A stretch of 64,000 nt of DNA from Harpalus rubripes (lineage: Eukaryota > Arthropoda > Insecta > Coleoptera > Carabidae). The notes beneath the pieces were generated by a model that saw nothing but the letters and a program-made list of their open reading frames with translations, was not told the origin of the DNA and ran no database searches. The stretch is from positions 28,905,476-28,969,475 of the forward strand of contig OY720461.1 in the NCBI GenBank assembly GCA_963082715.1, given 5' to 3'. Below are positions 48,785-59,714 of the stretch, piece after piece (within the stretch, counting starts at the first letter, position 1; the number at the start of each line of letters is the position of its first letter). The translations under genes and the position numbers were made by a program.

Positions 48785-50158
48785 CAGTGGCGTACCTAGG
48801 GCGGAACAAACAGGGCAGGTGCCCTGGGCGCCAGAAACAAGGGGGCGCCGCTTGGAGCCCTTGGTATCCGTATGTAACTTGGGTACCAGAATTTGAAGTG
48901 TTAAAACTGTTGATTACTGTGCGTATTGACAATTTTCGAAACTGTTGATGCTCTCTATCTGTTTTTTCATCGTCTACACAACGCTGGGAAATACTCAAAA
49001 ACGCTGTGCCCGTAGTTATTAAATCTGAGTCTAAAACAATAGTGTGGAAGCTGTGAAGCCCATAAACAACAACCTTGACGGCATACTCCAAGTTCTCAAG
49101 ACCATAATGGATGATGCAAATGAAACGAGTGAAACAAGAAATGATGCTACGCAATTGTACAACCGTATGTTGACACTCGATTTTCTGACGTAGATTTGAA
49201 AGGTTTAAGAGATTATTTTCGCAATGAAAGAGAAACTTTTGTGACTAAAGCTCTGGAAATTGGACTTAGTCCTTGTCAAAACTGGGATGTTAAAACCGAA
49301 AAACGCCAACGGCGAAAAATCTTCGAATAGCCATGCAAATAATGTTGACTATTGCAGTTTCCATCGCTAGCTGCGAAAGATCTTTCAACGAACTAAAACT
49401 GATCTTAAATTATCTGAGAGTCTCCATGGATCAAGATCGATTAAGTGATCTTGCTTTGATGAGCGTTGAAAGGGAAGAAACAGAAAAGACCGATTTCGAG
49501 CACGTTATTAATGCCTTTGCATCAGTGAAGGCAAGGAAGGTGCAGATGTAAAGTTCATGCAGATCAAATTCGTGGATGTGTTTTTTAGACCTCGTTGTAC
49601 CTTGTACCACTCGCCGTTGCCGAATATGCTTATGTTTCCGTACATCGACTCTCTGAACAACGAGACTAGGGGAGATATCCAACAACTTCAACGCGCATAA
49701 AATCACCTTAGGAGAGATAACTGGACTGACTACTTATTCTCGATTGATACATAATTAGTGTTAATGATGTTTTCTGAATATTTGATAGCTACATAAACAT
49801 ACACAGGGTGTTCCGCGACTCGACCGACAAACATATACCATATATTCCGGGGGTCATTACGATCAAAAAATGTTATATGACCTATAGGTGAATTCCTCTG
49901 TGTTTCGGAGATATTGAAGAAATTTTAAAAAAATGATAATTGATAGTTATTTTGTTATTGTGCTGATTCATTCATGGTTGAAGTTACTTAAATATATATA
50001 TATATATATATATATATTAAGTAATTTCAACAACAATACAAATGTCACATATCTCGCTACACTAAAGCGAAAAAGAAGTTATCTTGATTTTATATTGTTG
50101 ACAGGAGGCGCAATTACGACCCTTGCCCTGGGCACTATTTCACTTAGGTACGCCACTG
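48785..50158 (+). mobile_element. hAT element with perfect 8-bp TSD
   Basis: CAGTGGCGTACCTAGGG start and AGGTACGCCACTG end. The 8-bp duplication CTAGTGAA is exact at 48777-48784 and 50159-50166. 1374 bp. It carries a decayed transposase (48893-49551). It inserted into mariner relic 2. A (TA)n-centred hairpin lies at 49978-50032. Confidence 0.92.
48893..49551 (+). pseudogene. hAT transposase remnant with dimerisation region
   Basis: In three frames: TQRWEILKNAVPVVIK (the WE.L...V....K block), then DGILQVLKTIMDD. The last frame reads IAVSIASCERSFNELKLI, followed by N-Y-L-R and later DRLSDLALMSVE (49340-49480). The S.ASCERSFS.LK.IK.YLR..M.Q.RL..LA...IE pattern is the hAT C-terminal dimerisation domain of ZMYM1-like transposases. 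Stops and frame changes make it inactive. Confidence 0.85.
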
Positions 50159-50324
50159 CTAGTGAAGGCACTTATGTGGGAGAAATCGGAATTAGCGCCC
50201 TACCAACCGCCAGAAAATAATTCTCGGATATTTTGGGTAGCACCTCGTATGTATGAACAAAGTATTATAAATAGTAAAAATTGTGTTTTGTTGTGTAGTT
50301 ATCACTTAGGGGCGGCGAATTATA

Positions 50325-50893
50325 CAGGGTGATTCATCGGTCTGTCCTCTCTTTATAACTCTTTTATTTTAAGTCAGATAGTAAAACTCTTCAAATATAA
50401 TTTATATGATATATTATTGTCTATCTACGTACCATACGCATTAGTATACAGAGTGCTCCGTTTAAGCGCAACAATATGTAACTTTATATTTCTTAATGGA
50501 ACACGCTATATATATATATGTATTTATTTTGATAGTATATTAGATTCCCTTTAAAAAAGTATTAAGTAATAAGGGATCTAAAATTATAAATTAAGAAGTT
50601 ATTTACCTTTATTCGTTGAATGATATGTTTGTATCTTATTAACAAAGTAAGCTATGGATAATTTGATCAATTGTTTCGAATTTAAACAAACAAGTCAAAA
50701 TACTTTATCATTGTTGATGTTGAATGTTGATAAAGTTACATATTGTTGCGCTAAAAACGGAGCATCCTGTATACAAATGCATATTGTACGTAGATGGACA
50801 ATAATATATCATATAAATTATATTTGAAGAGTTTTTCTATCTGACTTAAAATAAAAGAGTTATAAAGAGAGGACAGACCGATGAATCAACCTG
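50325..50893. mobile_element. TA-flanked snapback MITE, outer
   Basis: CAGGGTGATTCATCGGTCTG and mirror, TA at 50323-50324 and 50894-50895. The two arms are nearly identical over about 118 bp each, so without the insert the whole element is one near-perfect hairpin. Confidence 0.92.
50449..50769. mobile_element. TA-flanked MITE nested in the previous one
   Basis: CAGAGTGCTCCGTTTAAGCG start, gctaaaaacggagcatcctg end, TA at 50447-50448 and 50770-50771. It has landed near the centre of the outer hairpin. No coding capacity. Confidence 0.9.
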
Positions 50894-51417
50894 TATATTT
50901 GCACGCAAGCGGCAGTAGCCCTAGGAACGGCCCTGCACAAAGTACATTCGTACTTAACATTTAGTTTTTACACATCGTAAAAAATTCAAAAGGAGCACAT
51001 ACACAGCGATTTGATCTTAAAATCGATAACAGCTTTGGTGACATCGATACGGACTCCTATTAGTCGCCTTTACACCAATGATTATGTAGCATTATTGTAG
51101 GAATTTTATTAAATCTCAATTTGGCCTGAAATTTGCTTTTTCCTTTTTAAACTTTTCTAGTACACCAAAATATACACTCTTTAATCCTTGAATATCAGTT
51201 CTTACATTAATGTTATTGCTATCATTCCTGGCATGTAGCATTTCAAACATACGTTTGGAGTACTTCTGGTTTTTCTTCCAAAATCTTGAAATTATCCAAA
51301 TCGAATGTGTGTTTTAGTGCATTGGAATGTTCTGCCAGAGCACATTTTCTCGCTGTGTTGTTTTGGGTACTATACTATAAGACTTAAGACATTTTTAACT
51401 ACGGATTCCCCATTCTA
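50894..51417. other. no gene seen
   Basis: AT-rich. No Nup88 upstream exon recognised here. Confidence 0.35.
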
Positions 51418-51996
51418 ACAGTAATGGGAAGAGTTGATTAAGTTTTGGTAATAATTGGACAACCGGAAGTAGTAGTTACAAGAAAAAAATCATCTAAATG
51501 TTATTTATCGAAAATTTATGTAAATACTTATATTACGTTAAATTCTTTTTTGATAAATATAAATTCATTATTATATCTTCTATAGATTTAGAGATAAAGG
51601 AATGCATATAAAATAATTTGATGTAAAAAAATTCAGATCAAACTACTTCAATGTCACTGTCAAAAATATTTGTACATCATTATGAAAATAAAAAAAAGTC
51701 AACAGCGTAAAAGAATATACGTAAAAAAAATATAAAAGGAATTTGCGAAAAAATGACGAATGTAATGAAAAAGAAAAGGAAAGTAGAAAAAGAGAATTTC
51801 AGGATATTGAATATAAAGAAAATGTATGTATTGTACATAATTTATATTAAAATATCCCATAGATTTTGCAAATATATGTGAGAATTATTTTGTAGTGAGG
51901 TATGAATATATGTATTTGTATTTAAAAATATTTTTTGTTTTTTGCGTACAATCAGGTAAAATACCTGGCGAGAGGTTATGTGCTGGCCACATCAGA
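51418..51996 (+). mobile_element. A-type element copy A7, 5' truncated
   Basis: Begins at taatgggaagagttgattaa (matching the block after the TG site in A1). It has ccggaagtagtag at about 51463 and ends gagaggttatgtgctggcc, acatcaga before a T-run. Head hairpin and TG tract are missing. Confidence 0.75.
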
Positions 51997-52217
51997 TTTT
52001 TTTAAATTGAAATCAATTTTCAATTAAATGAATGCAAGTGCGACTTTTATATTTTAAAGTCACACAAAATAGAAAATGTTTTGTCTGTCTGTCTAACACA
52101 ACAATAGCTGAAATTATTTCTTGTATTATTTATATTCTTACCCATTTTGTTTAATTAACTGATAAACACTTGAGACCCTGAGATTCAGAGAGTAAATGAT
52201 ATGTTTTTTTTTTCTAG

Positions 52218-55200
52218 AAATCATTCTTTGGATGAACGTCTTTTCGCCTTCAACAAATTGGTAGAAGTTCGCCAAGTTCGTTGGCATCCTGGGTCCAAAT
52301 CCGAGAACCATCTTTTGGTTCTTACTTCTGACAATATGTTCAGGTACAAGATTTAAATTTAATAGATTACGATTTTAACATCAAACTATAAATATTTTTT
52401 GTTTAATATGTATTTTGAAATAAACAAATGCCCGGTTGCAGAAATGTTAATCAACGCATTGTTCGGTTAGCGGTTCATCAAAAAGAACAAATTCAAATCA
52501 GTTTTCTTGTTCTTATGACATTTAAATCATTACTGACAAAAAATTGCGTTGCACTTGTTCGTTTTGATAAACCGCTAACCGAACATCCGAACAATGCGTT
52601 GGTTAACGTTTCTGCAATCGGGCATAAGTGTGTCAATTTTAAACTTGTTTCTAGACTGTATGCTATTCAGAACTCAAACGCCTCTTTGGTCAAAGTGTAC
52701 CAAATTGGTACCCAACCTACAGGAATTTTGCCAGGAACTCGATTACCCTTTTTGGCAGGACTTGGAGAAACAGGAGTAGATTTTGATTTTGGTCCTCCAG
52801 TTATTTCTGTAAAGGAAAAACAAGGAAAAGGATCTTGGGATGACCTTGATTGGCCCATTTACATACTCAGAGGAGACGGGGAAATTTTTACCATGGTCAT
52901 CGACATCAGCGAAAGGTAAGACAATAAAACATATTATTCCATACCCGAGAATAAAAGTCAATTTCTGTATAGTATCAAAATTGAAAGAGAAGTTCACCAT
53001 TTTGCCTCTAGGGAAAAAAGTGGACATTATTCCCCTAGAGGAGTTTTTATTATTTTGACAAGTAATGACATTTAATACTTTGTCGTACAATGGACCTTTT
53101 CAATTTAACGACTATCTCTTTCTGTCGCTGCAAATAGTAAGAAAATGGCGCGAACAACTGCCAGTTGGGTTATCAAACGAAACGTCAAAAATATTGCAGT
53201 CATTGAAATACCTGTATTCTCAATGAAAAATTGCATCGTTACACATTTTAACTTCAATAAAAGCTTTTGTAACTTATTTCGATAAGATTTTTTTAAAGTT
53301 ATCTGAGATATTCTCACATTTTACGTCTAAATTTTTTAAAAACAAACATCGTAGATCTCAGTTGTTCTTACTATGCGCAGATTCCCATTGCGCATATCTT
53401 CTATCTCTTTAAATTGAAAAGGTCTATTCTTTGGATTTCGGGGGTAACAAGTTCAAAACTGATGCATCGGCAGCATAACTATGTCTGGCGGTTCTTTAGA
53501 ACTGAACAAAGAGGTTTCCAACTAAATTATAATTGAAAGCAATTTTCAAGGCTACAAAGTGTGACACTTTATTCTAGTAAAAAAAATCATGTATTTCTTT
53601 CTCTTGCTGTATAAAACTCATCATTTAGTAAATTCTGTCTCAACGGAAAGGTCTCCAAACTAATCTGTCCTGCGCCTCCCTGTTCAGTCTCTCGTAATTC
53701 TGTCCGTCCTTAATTTCAGTTGACATTCCAAATTTTCTTCTCCCATGTATTTTTCCTTCAATTGTATTTTTTTGTATACCATCCCTAAAATATGTTCAAT
53801 CCAGTTAGCTTTCCTCTTTCTTATTTCTTTCAAAATTCTTCTTTCTTCTCCTGTTCTTCTTAATTAGGGCTGTGCGATCTTAGAAATTTGAAATCGATTT
53901 TCGATCTTTTGCTAAAATCGATTTGTCGCGATTGATCTATCAAATCGATCAATAAAAAAAATCAATATTTTTAATATTAAATCGAAATACATACTGTATC
54001 AAAAAATCTATTTTAATAAATTACCAAAAATCGATTTTAATAAAAAATCTAAACATCGATTTTAATGTAAGTAGATCAAAAATCGATTTTAATAAAATAA
54101 CGTAAGATCGATTTTATTAAAAGATCAATTTTTATTGATATGAAATTTCTACTACGTATACACATATGAAATTACGAAATAATACACCTAACGCGCGTGA
54201 AACATCAAATGCTGGTGAAATCAAGAGGTTTTTTCTTGCATCTTTGAATAAATATTTTTTTAAAAACCGATTTTTCAGAATCTATAAGATCGATAACTTT
54301 TACAAAGATCGATTTTTCGTAATTCGGATAAATGTTTTTTTTATATGCCTGATCTTTTTGGAAAAAAAACGATTTTTCAATTTATCAATCTATATGAAAA
54401 AATCGCGCGGAACTACCACGAAGCATAGATTGTTAGAATGCAATACGATCGATAAAAACAGCGGTACGGGAGCGAGGAATTTGTATCGTGTAACATTTCG
54501 ACCACGTGGGATTCGACCGCATGGAATTTCGACCGCGTGGGATTTCGACCGCGTGGAATTCGACCGCGCGGGATGCTTCGGAATTTTTCGCAGCCATACA
54601 CTACAATATGTTCACCCATATGAGAAATTTTGCAAATCTTTTTCGTAATTCAATTATACGGTGTCTGTTAATAAATCTTGTATTTTATTGTATGCTGACT
54701 TTCCCTATGCAATTCTGCTTTTAATTTCTTCCTTGCAGTTTCCATTCCAATTTATTAAGCTTCCCAGATATTCTATTATTTCTAAATTGTTCCAAGCCTT
54801 TTTTTTTCTCATAGCACACTACTTAATACAATAAATTGTCTTTTAGGAAATCTCCAATACTACGAGGACCACTTTCAATGTATCCATCCGCCGATGACAA
54901 TTATGGATCAGAAGCTTGTGCCATAATGTGTTTCCAGACTACTCCTCCAGTACTAGCTATATCTACTTGTACAGGAACTATTTATCATTGCGTAGTACTC
55001 ACCCCTAATGATGAGGGTGAATTTGGCGGGAAGAAGGTATGAAGTCACGTATTTTAAATCATTCATAACGATTTAAGCAGAATGGCACGTCCAGCAATGG
55101 ATAAAAATACAATTAAATATATTTTATTTCGTTTTAGAATATTGTCAAACATTCTAACTACTCCATCTATCCGTCAGATAAAGTATTATATGTTTTTGAA

Positions 55201-56944
55201 AGTATCGAATTAGAATTAGGCCTTTCTGTAACTGATTCCGATACAGCTTACTCATGCCCAATTTTTTTGCATCCTGATGAATCCAGTAAAGGCAGATACT
55301 TTTGTTCACATGAAACTGGCGTCCATGTTGTAAATGTACCAATTATAAGCGAGTTAGAAAATTATTTAGAAGTCAAAGATGGTACGAAATAATAATTTTA
55401 TCATATGGTACATGGTATAAATTATAATATTTTTTCAGATGATGTTGATATGTGCTTTCCAAATATGAATAACAAAAGTGTGGCTGAATATTTATTATGT
55501 ACCCATGCAACTGGTACAGATAAAGTTAATCCAGTTTTAGGGTTTACCCTATTTCATTGTCCTACAACTACTATTATTTTATTAGGGTCTGGCCAAGTTG
55601 TTACATTGCCTTTAGTGTCATCTATGTTGTTACCGTCAAATAATCAATTAGATTTGACGGACACAGAAAATATGACATCCCCGTTAAAGAAGGTAAATGT
55701 AATAATTTCGTATTAGATTTATAAAATAAGATTGAGAGTAGTTCGAGTTCCTGTTAATTTAAGAAGAAACTATTGGGCAGTAGGTATAGGTATACTAAAA
55801 ATATTTATGCAGAGGAGGCACGTCATCAAAGTTTGTTACTAGATAATGACGTCATGAAATTACTAACATTACATGGCATACTAATTCAATTTTAAAAAAT
55901 GTATTGTGTGTTGCATAATTGTACAGGGTGCCCATTTTATAAGTTCCCGCCTGAAATTTTAAGAATAGGCAAAACAATATATTTCATAAGCCACTTGGTA
56001 AATATTAGTACTATAAATCGAATAACACAGTAGGTACAGTGTGTTCAAAAAAATTCCTAACTCGGAGTAGGCTGTGAACAAAGAAACGTATGTTAATTTA
56101 AAAATATTTAATTAAATGTCAATTAGACATAAGGATATTGTCAAAAATGTTATCTAAAGAAATCAAAGCTTTTCTTCTTGAACCTTAATTTAGAAACGAA
56201 AACAAATTAGAAAACGGCGATTGTCAATATCCTGATCCTTCTTTATTGTCTTTTCTCGTTAAAATTACATTTCAAGATTAATTTTGACAATTTGACTTTT
56301 GAACTGAATAATGATCAGACATATGTTTCTCTGTTCACAGCCTACTCCGAGTTAGGAATTTTTTTGAACGCACTGTATAAGAGCAAAACAAAAATTTATA
56401 AACCAAGTCACTTATGAAATGTATCATAGGCCGCGTTCAGCATGGCACAGCGCTGAGCGCCGAAGTTTGCCGAACGCAGTGAATGGACGAATGTGATTGG
56501 TCCAGCAACTGTATTCGGCAAATTTCGGTGCTCAGCGCTGTGCCACGCTGAACGCGGTCATAGATTGCTTATTTATGAATTTTCAAGCGGGAACTTTTAA
56601 AATGGGCACCTGTATTTACGTGTAGTGCTAATTTTTGCGATCAAGTTAATTGATTTATTAGACGAATAATAATTGAATATCTTTGTAAAACTTAATATAT
56701 TTCCAGATTATGATATTGAAAATTCGTTGTAGGATTTTTGTTCAATATAAACATAACCTATAAAATTGACTGTCATCCGAAAGACAGAACCTAACATTGA
56801 CAATGCATGTCATGTAAACGTATAAATTTTCAAATCCAGTAATGCCAACCATTGGTGAAAAAATGAACTATAATTATTTTAAATAAATTAAAAATACGTT
56901 AAAACATTATGTTCGATTTTAAAATAAATGTAAATTTAATTAAA

Positions 56945-56985
<41 letters not shown>

Positions 56986-59515
56986 TATACGCGCTATCCA
57001 TTTTAACTATAGAGTGGTGTGAAAATAGGAGCAGTTCGATCTTGTTGTTTGATTGGATAATATCGCGGTTTTATCCAATCAGAAAACAAGATCAAACTGC
57101 TCCTATCTTCACACCACTCTATAGTTAAAACGGATAGAGTTTAGTGTGCAATAAATAGTATTTATTTTCTTCGTTTTCCTAAACATATACATCACTCGTT
57201 TTGATTTTTTAAATGGATTTTTACGTAGAACTGTAATTAATTTTTTGAAACCTTATTAATCCTTGAGATAATACAAATATAATATTTTTTAAATGGGAAT
57301 GGGAACCGACGTTGAATAGTTTCACAATTTTTCTTATTTTATAAGCCGTTCAACTATGTGCAACACAGAATAAAACATGAATTCTTAATTTATTGGGGTG
57401 AAAAAATTGAAAATTTTCAAGTAACAAATGAAAATACTTATTACAGATCATCATTTGTTTATTTTGATTCCGTTATTTATTAATTATGTTCTCGAATTGA
57501 TTTTTAACTAATTACTTTAGAACCTTGTATTGGGTGATGTAGGGTCGTTGACAACAAGTTTTGAAGGATAATTAAATTTACTTTAATTATTTTAAATTAC
57601 TTTAGCGTTAGTTAGTATCATTTTCGTTTCACACAATTCGAAAAATGTTGTTTAATATATTTTCTAAAGTATATAAATTAAAGAAAATGTGTAAAAATGA
57701 AAAAATAACATTAGAAATAATTAAATGAACTGTAATTGGTGAAAAATACATACATACATAATTTATTCCTTTAACTGTTTCCTGTACTGTACGATATTAG
57801 AAATGGTTAATAGAAATTAAAATCTAACTTTTATAAATAATTTTTGTACATAATTCTGCAGAATGTCCAAGTAATATTGACTGATTAATAATGTAATTTT
57901 TAGATGTTGAAGGAGCCTTTCGATGCTCATATCAAAAGATGTCTAAAAACAGATCTCAACCAACCAATTTTGAAATTGGCTAAAGACAGCAATCCATCTA
58001 TTAAAGAATGTTACGAAGTATGTACAAATACACTATTCAAACCACTAAAAAATAATTTTGATGCACTAATTTTAGTTGTTAACTCGTGCAACACAAGTAT
58101 TCAGGGAAGAACATTTCAAAAAATACGAAAACATTAGAAAAGAAATCGAAAAACGTGTAGCCGCTTTACAAATGCTGAAAAAACACCAAACGAATGAGTT
58201 ACAGCGAATTAATGTTTTGAAACAGAGTTTACAAGAAAATGCTGAAAGATTGGCTGAAAAATACGAGGACATTAAGGATAAACAAGAAGAGTTAACAAAA
58301 CGGTACTTTATACATCAATTATTAACGGAATATACCGTGTGTCTGTCTTAAAGGTGTACATAGGAGATTAACATGGGAAATCAGTTTTTTGCAATTTCCT
58401 GCTCGCCTAATTATTTTAAGCAAAAATGCGTCAAATAAAAGTTTTAGAGCATAAAATTCTGCATCTAAATCAATATACAGAATTACCTTTCCATGCATTG
58501 TAACGAGAGAAATTAAATATGAAAATATAGAAAATTACGTTGAAAATATCGACAGCCATGGTATTGAACAAAAAATAAATAAATGCTTGACGTTTTATCT
58601 GTCACAGGTCACAACATAAGTTAACTTATTTGACGTTTCTGACAATTTGATTTTGTCTCTAGTTTTATTGTCTGAAATGATTAAAAAATTAATATTTATA
58701 CGACTGAAGAGCTAAATTCGTGACAAAATTAGAAAAGACTGCTAATGTGTCCCCAAAAAATACATATGAGCCGCGTAATCAGAATATAGGACGCGTTTTT
58801 GCTTAAAATAATTAGGCGAGCAGGAAATTACAAAAAACTGATTTCCCATGTTAATCTCCTATGTACACCTTTAAAATAGACACACGGTATAATTATAGAA
58901 TTTTATAAAACTTAATTATAAACTCGCGATAATTTCTCGTGAATTAACACTTCTTGCTCGTCGATAAAATAGTATTTTATCGTTTTGTATAAAATATTAT
59001 ACTTACCTTTTTTGCAGATGTGAAAAGCTGTTAATTTTGGTGACCCAAAAACAGCCACAACCTTCAGAATCTGAAAAAAATCTATTCAAAGAACTTAAAA
59101 TGGCTGAAGAAAAAATTAGACAATATTCAAAATCGATTGATCATGTTAGAAGCAAACAAAAATATCAAGAACTGCAGGTAATTTAAGAATGAGGTCACAC
59201 CATATATTTTATAAAAATTACGTTGTATTTCCTTGTACGTCTCTTGTATTTAATAACAGGATATATTCATTGAAACTACTTGTGATATATGACATTTTAT
59301 TTTTTAGATGAAAAACTGGATAAATCAAGAGAAAAAGAAAGAAGTAACTTTGGGAAGCGCTCAGTCGACTGTTATTAAAAATAATTTGCGCGATATGTAT
59401 GTAAAATATTTTAAAATAATAACAAATTATTAATTAGTTTTATTTTAGGACCAAGCAAATTACAGAAATGACCGATGAAATCAAATTATACAAAGAAGAA
59501 TTAGGATTAAAATAA
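52218..59515 (+). CDS. Nup88: nucleoporin Nup88 (5' end not seen)
   Basis: Nup88 is a scaffold/cytoplasmic-side subunit of the nuclear pore complex that pairs with Nup214. Visible exons: 52218-52343, 52655-52915, 54847-55036, 55138-55381, 55439-55692, 57904-58017, 58076-58302, 59018-59177, 59308-59396, 59449-59515. Phases agree across all junctions and give 576 residues before TAA. Human Nup88 has about 741, so roughly 150 N-terminal codons lie upstream or outside. Diagnostic blocks are LVLTSDN, GETGVDFDFGPP, the DNYGSEACAIMC segment, IYHCVVL, and LLTRATQVFREEHF followed by a C-terminal coiled coil (AERLAEKYEDIKDKQEEL). The 58-bp intron at 58018-58075 (GTATGT...ttttag) is needed to keep frame. 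Intron 5 (2.2 kb) and others are enlarged by MITEs. Confidence 0.93.
52429..52624. mobile_element. TGCCCGG Harbinger-type MITE, copy 2, in Nup88 intron
   Basis: TGCCCGGTTGCAGAAATGTT and mirror. Flanks are AAA and TAA, a 2/3 match. Its core is inverted relative to 43018-43195. It ends only 30 bp before the exon at 52655, so it displaces most of the intron upstream of the acceptor. Confidence 0.85.
53092..53426. repeat. TIR MITE in Nup88 intron
   Basis: ggaccttttcaatttaa and mirror ttaaattgaaaaggtc. Interior partly inverted (ctgcaaatagtaagaa vs gcgcatagtaagaac). Non-coding. Confidence 0.7.
53645..53865 (-). pseudogene. LINE C-terminal fragment in Nup88 intron
   Basis: Minus-strand codons RKANWIEHILGMVY, TIEGKIHGRRKFGM, and later NYERLNREAQDRLVWR. 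This is the RR.NWIGHILR...., EGK..G.R..GR.., A.DR..WR tail of non-LTR reverse transcriptase proteins. Frameshifted relic, antisense to Nup88. Confidence 0.7.
53870..54170. repeat. array of aaatcgatttt words
   Basis: At least eight degenerate copies of aatcgattttaat in about 300 bp, after gggctgtgcgat. Probably subterminal repeats of a DNA transposon. Confidence 0.6.
54495..54575. repeat. short tandem repeat, ttcgaccgcgtgg
   Basis: Five diverged copies of a 14-17-bp unit (ttcgaccacgtgggat to ttcgaccgcgcgggat). Intronic. Confidence 0.8.
56037..56375. mobile_element. TA-flanked MITE nested in family P copy
   Basis: CAGTGTGTTCAAAAAAATTC and mirror gaatttttttgaacgcactg, TA at 56035-56036 and 56376-56377. 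The intact family P copy reads aggtataagag here, which confirms the insertion point. Relative at 19250. Confidence 0.92.
56429..56557. mobile_element. GC-rich foldback nested in family P copy
   Basis: ggccgcgttcagcatggcac and mirror, then gctgagcgccg arms. TCATA at 56424-56428 and 56558-56562. GC content is far above the surroundings. 129 bp. Confidence 0.85.
56948..56980. repeat. (TA)n microsatellite
   Basis: Pure TA tract in Nup88 intron 5. Confidence 0.9.
56997..57138. repeat. foldback MITE family M, copy 3, altered ends
   Basis: The core (gtggtgtgaaaataggagca, gattggataatatcgcgg and mirror) matches copies 1 and 2. The outer 15-20 bp differ: ttttaactatagagtgg in place of gtttaagattgcagtgg, and both ends are changed in a matching way. 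Confidence 0.85.
58332..58891. repeat. foldback MITE in Nup88 intron 7
   Basis: taccgtgtgtct, then aaggtgtacataggagatta, acatgggaaatcagtttttt, cctgctcgcctaattatttt. All are mirrored at the right end over about 100 bp with few mismatches. Probable TA flanks. It begins 29 bp after the donor at 58303. Confidence 0.85.
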
Positions 59516-59567
59516 ATATGGTAAAATTTTCATGTAACTATGTTTTATATTTCATAAAATTGTAAGA

Positions 59568-59578
59568 AATAAAATAAA
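59568..59578 (+). terminator. polyadenylation signal of Nup88
   Basis: Two overlapping AATAAA hexamers, 53 bp after the stop codon, in the roughly 200 bp between the convergent Nup88 and TMX2 ends. Confidence 0.7.
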
Positions 59579-59714
59579 TTTCATAACAAATAAAATGCAG
59601 GTAATATACCTAATACATTCACAATTTTAAAATAAATAAGCGCACACTATTCTACTGTTATTCGAACACATGATTGTTTAGTCTAAAATGCGTAAATACT
59701 AAAAGATCTTTGGA

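Larger units (their letters stand above)
47370..50247 (-). mobile_element. mariner relic 2 with two nested insertions
   Basis: Inverted ends ggtgctaccgaaaatatcc (from 47370) and ggatattttgggtagcacc (to 50247) are flanked by TA at 47368-47369 and 50248-50249. The arms continue inward through gaattattttctg and the gtcatc..ccttggggaaacatctg block. E2 (47530-48273) and a hAT (48785-50158) lie inside. Removing them leaves about 750 bp holding only the N-terminal half of a transposase. Confidence 0.75.
55924..56612. mobile_element. MITE family P, copy 2, carrying two insertions
   Basis: CAGGGTGCCCATTTTATAAG start, gggcacctg end, TA at 55922-55923 and 56613-56614. It is collinear with the intact copy at 32897 except for the two inserts listed next. 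Confidence 0.9.

Noticed and set aside
48777..49154. 125-codon minus-strand ORF
   Set aside because: Antisense to the hAT transposase remnant and its terminal repeat.
52428..52654. Nup88 exon starting at an ATG at 52428
   Set aside because: That frame runs through a Harbinger-type MITE. The conserved sequence begins after the ttgtttctag acceptor at 52654.
54166..54648. 160-codon ORF in Nup88 intron 2
   Set aside because: Composition follows the AT-rich and aatcgatttt repeats, then the tandem ttcgaccgcgtgg repeat; no domain.
58303..58351. Nup88 exon 7 continuing to a stop at 58351
   Set aside because: The frame passes a good donor at 58302 and enters a foldback MITE; the conserved coiled coil continues at 59018.
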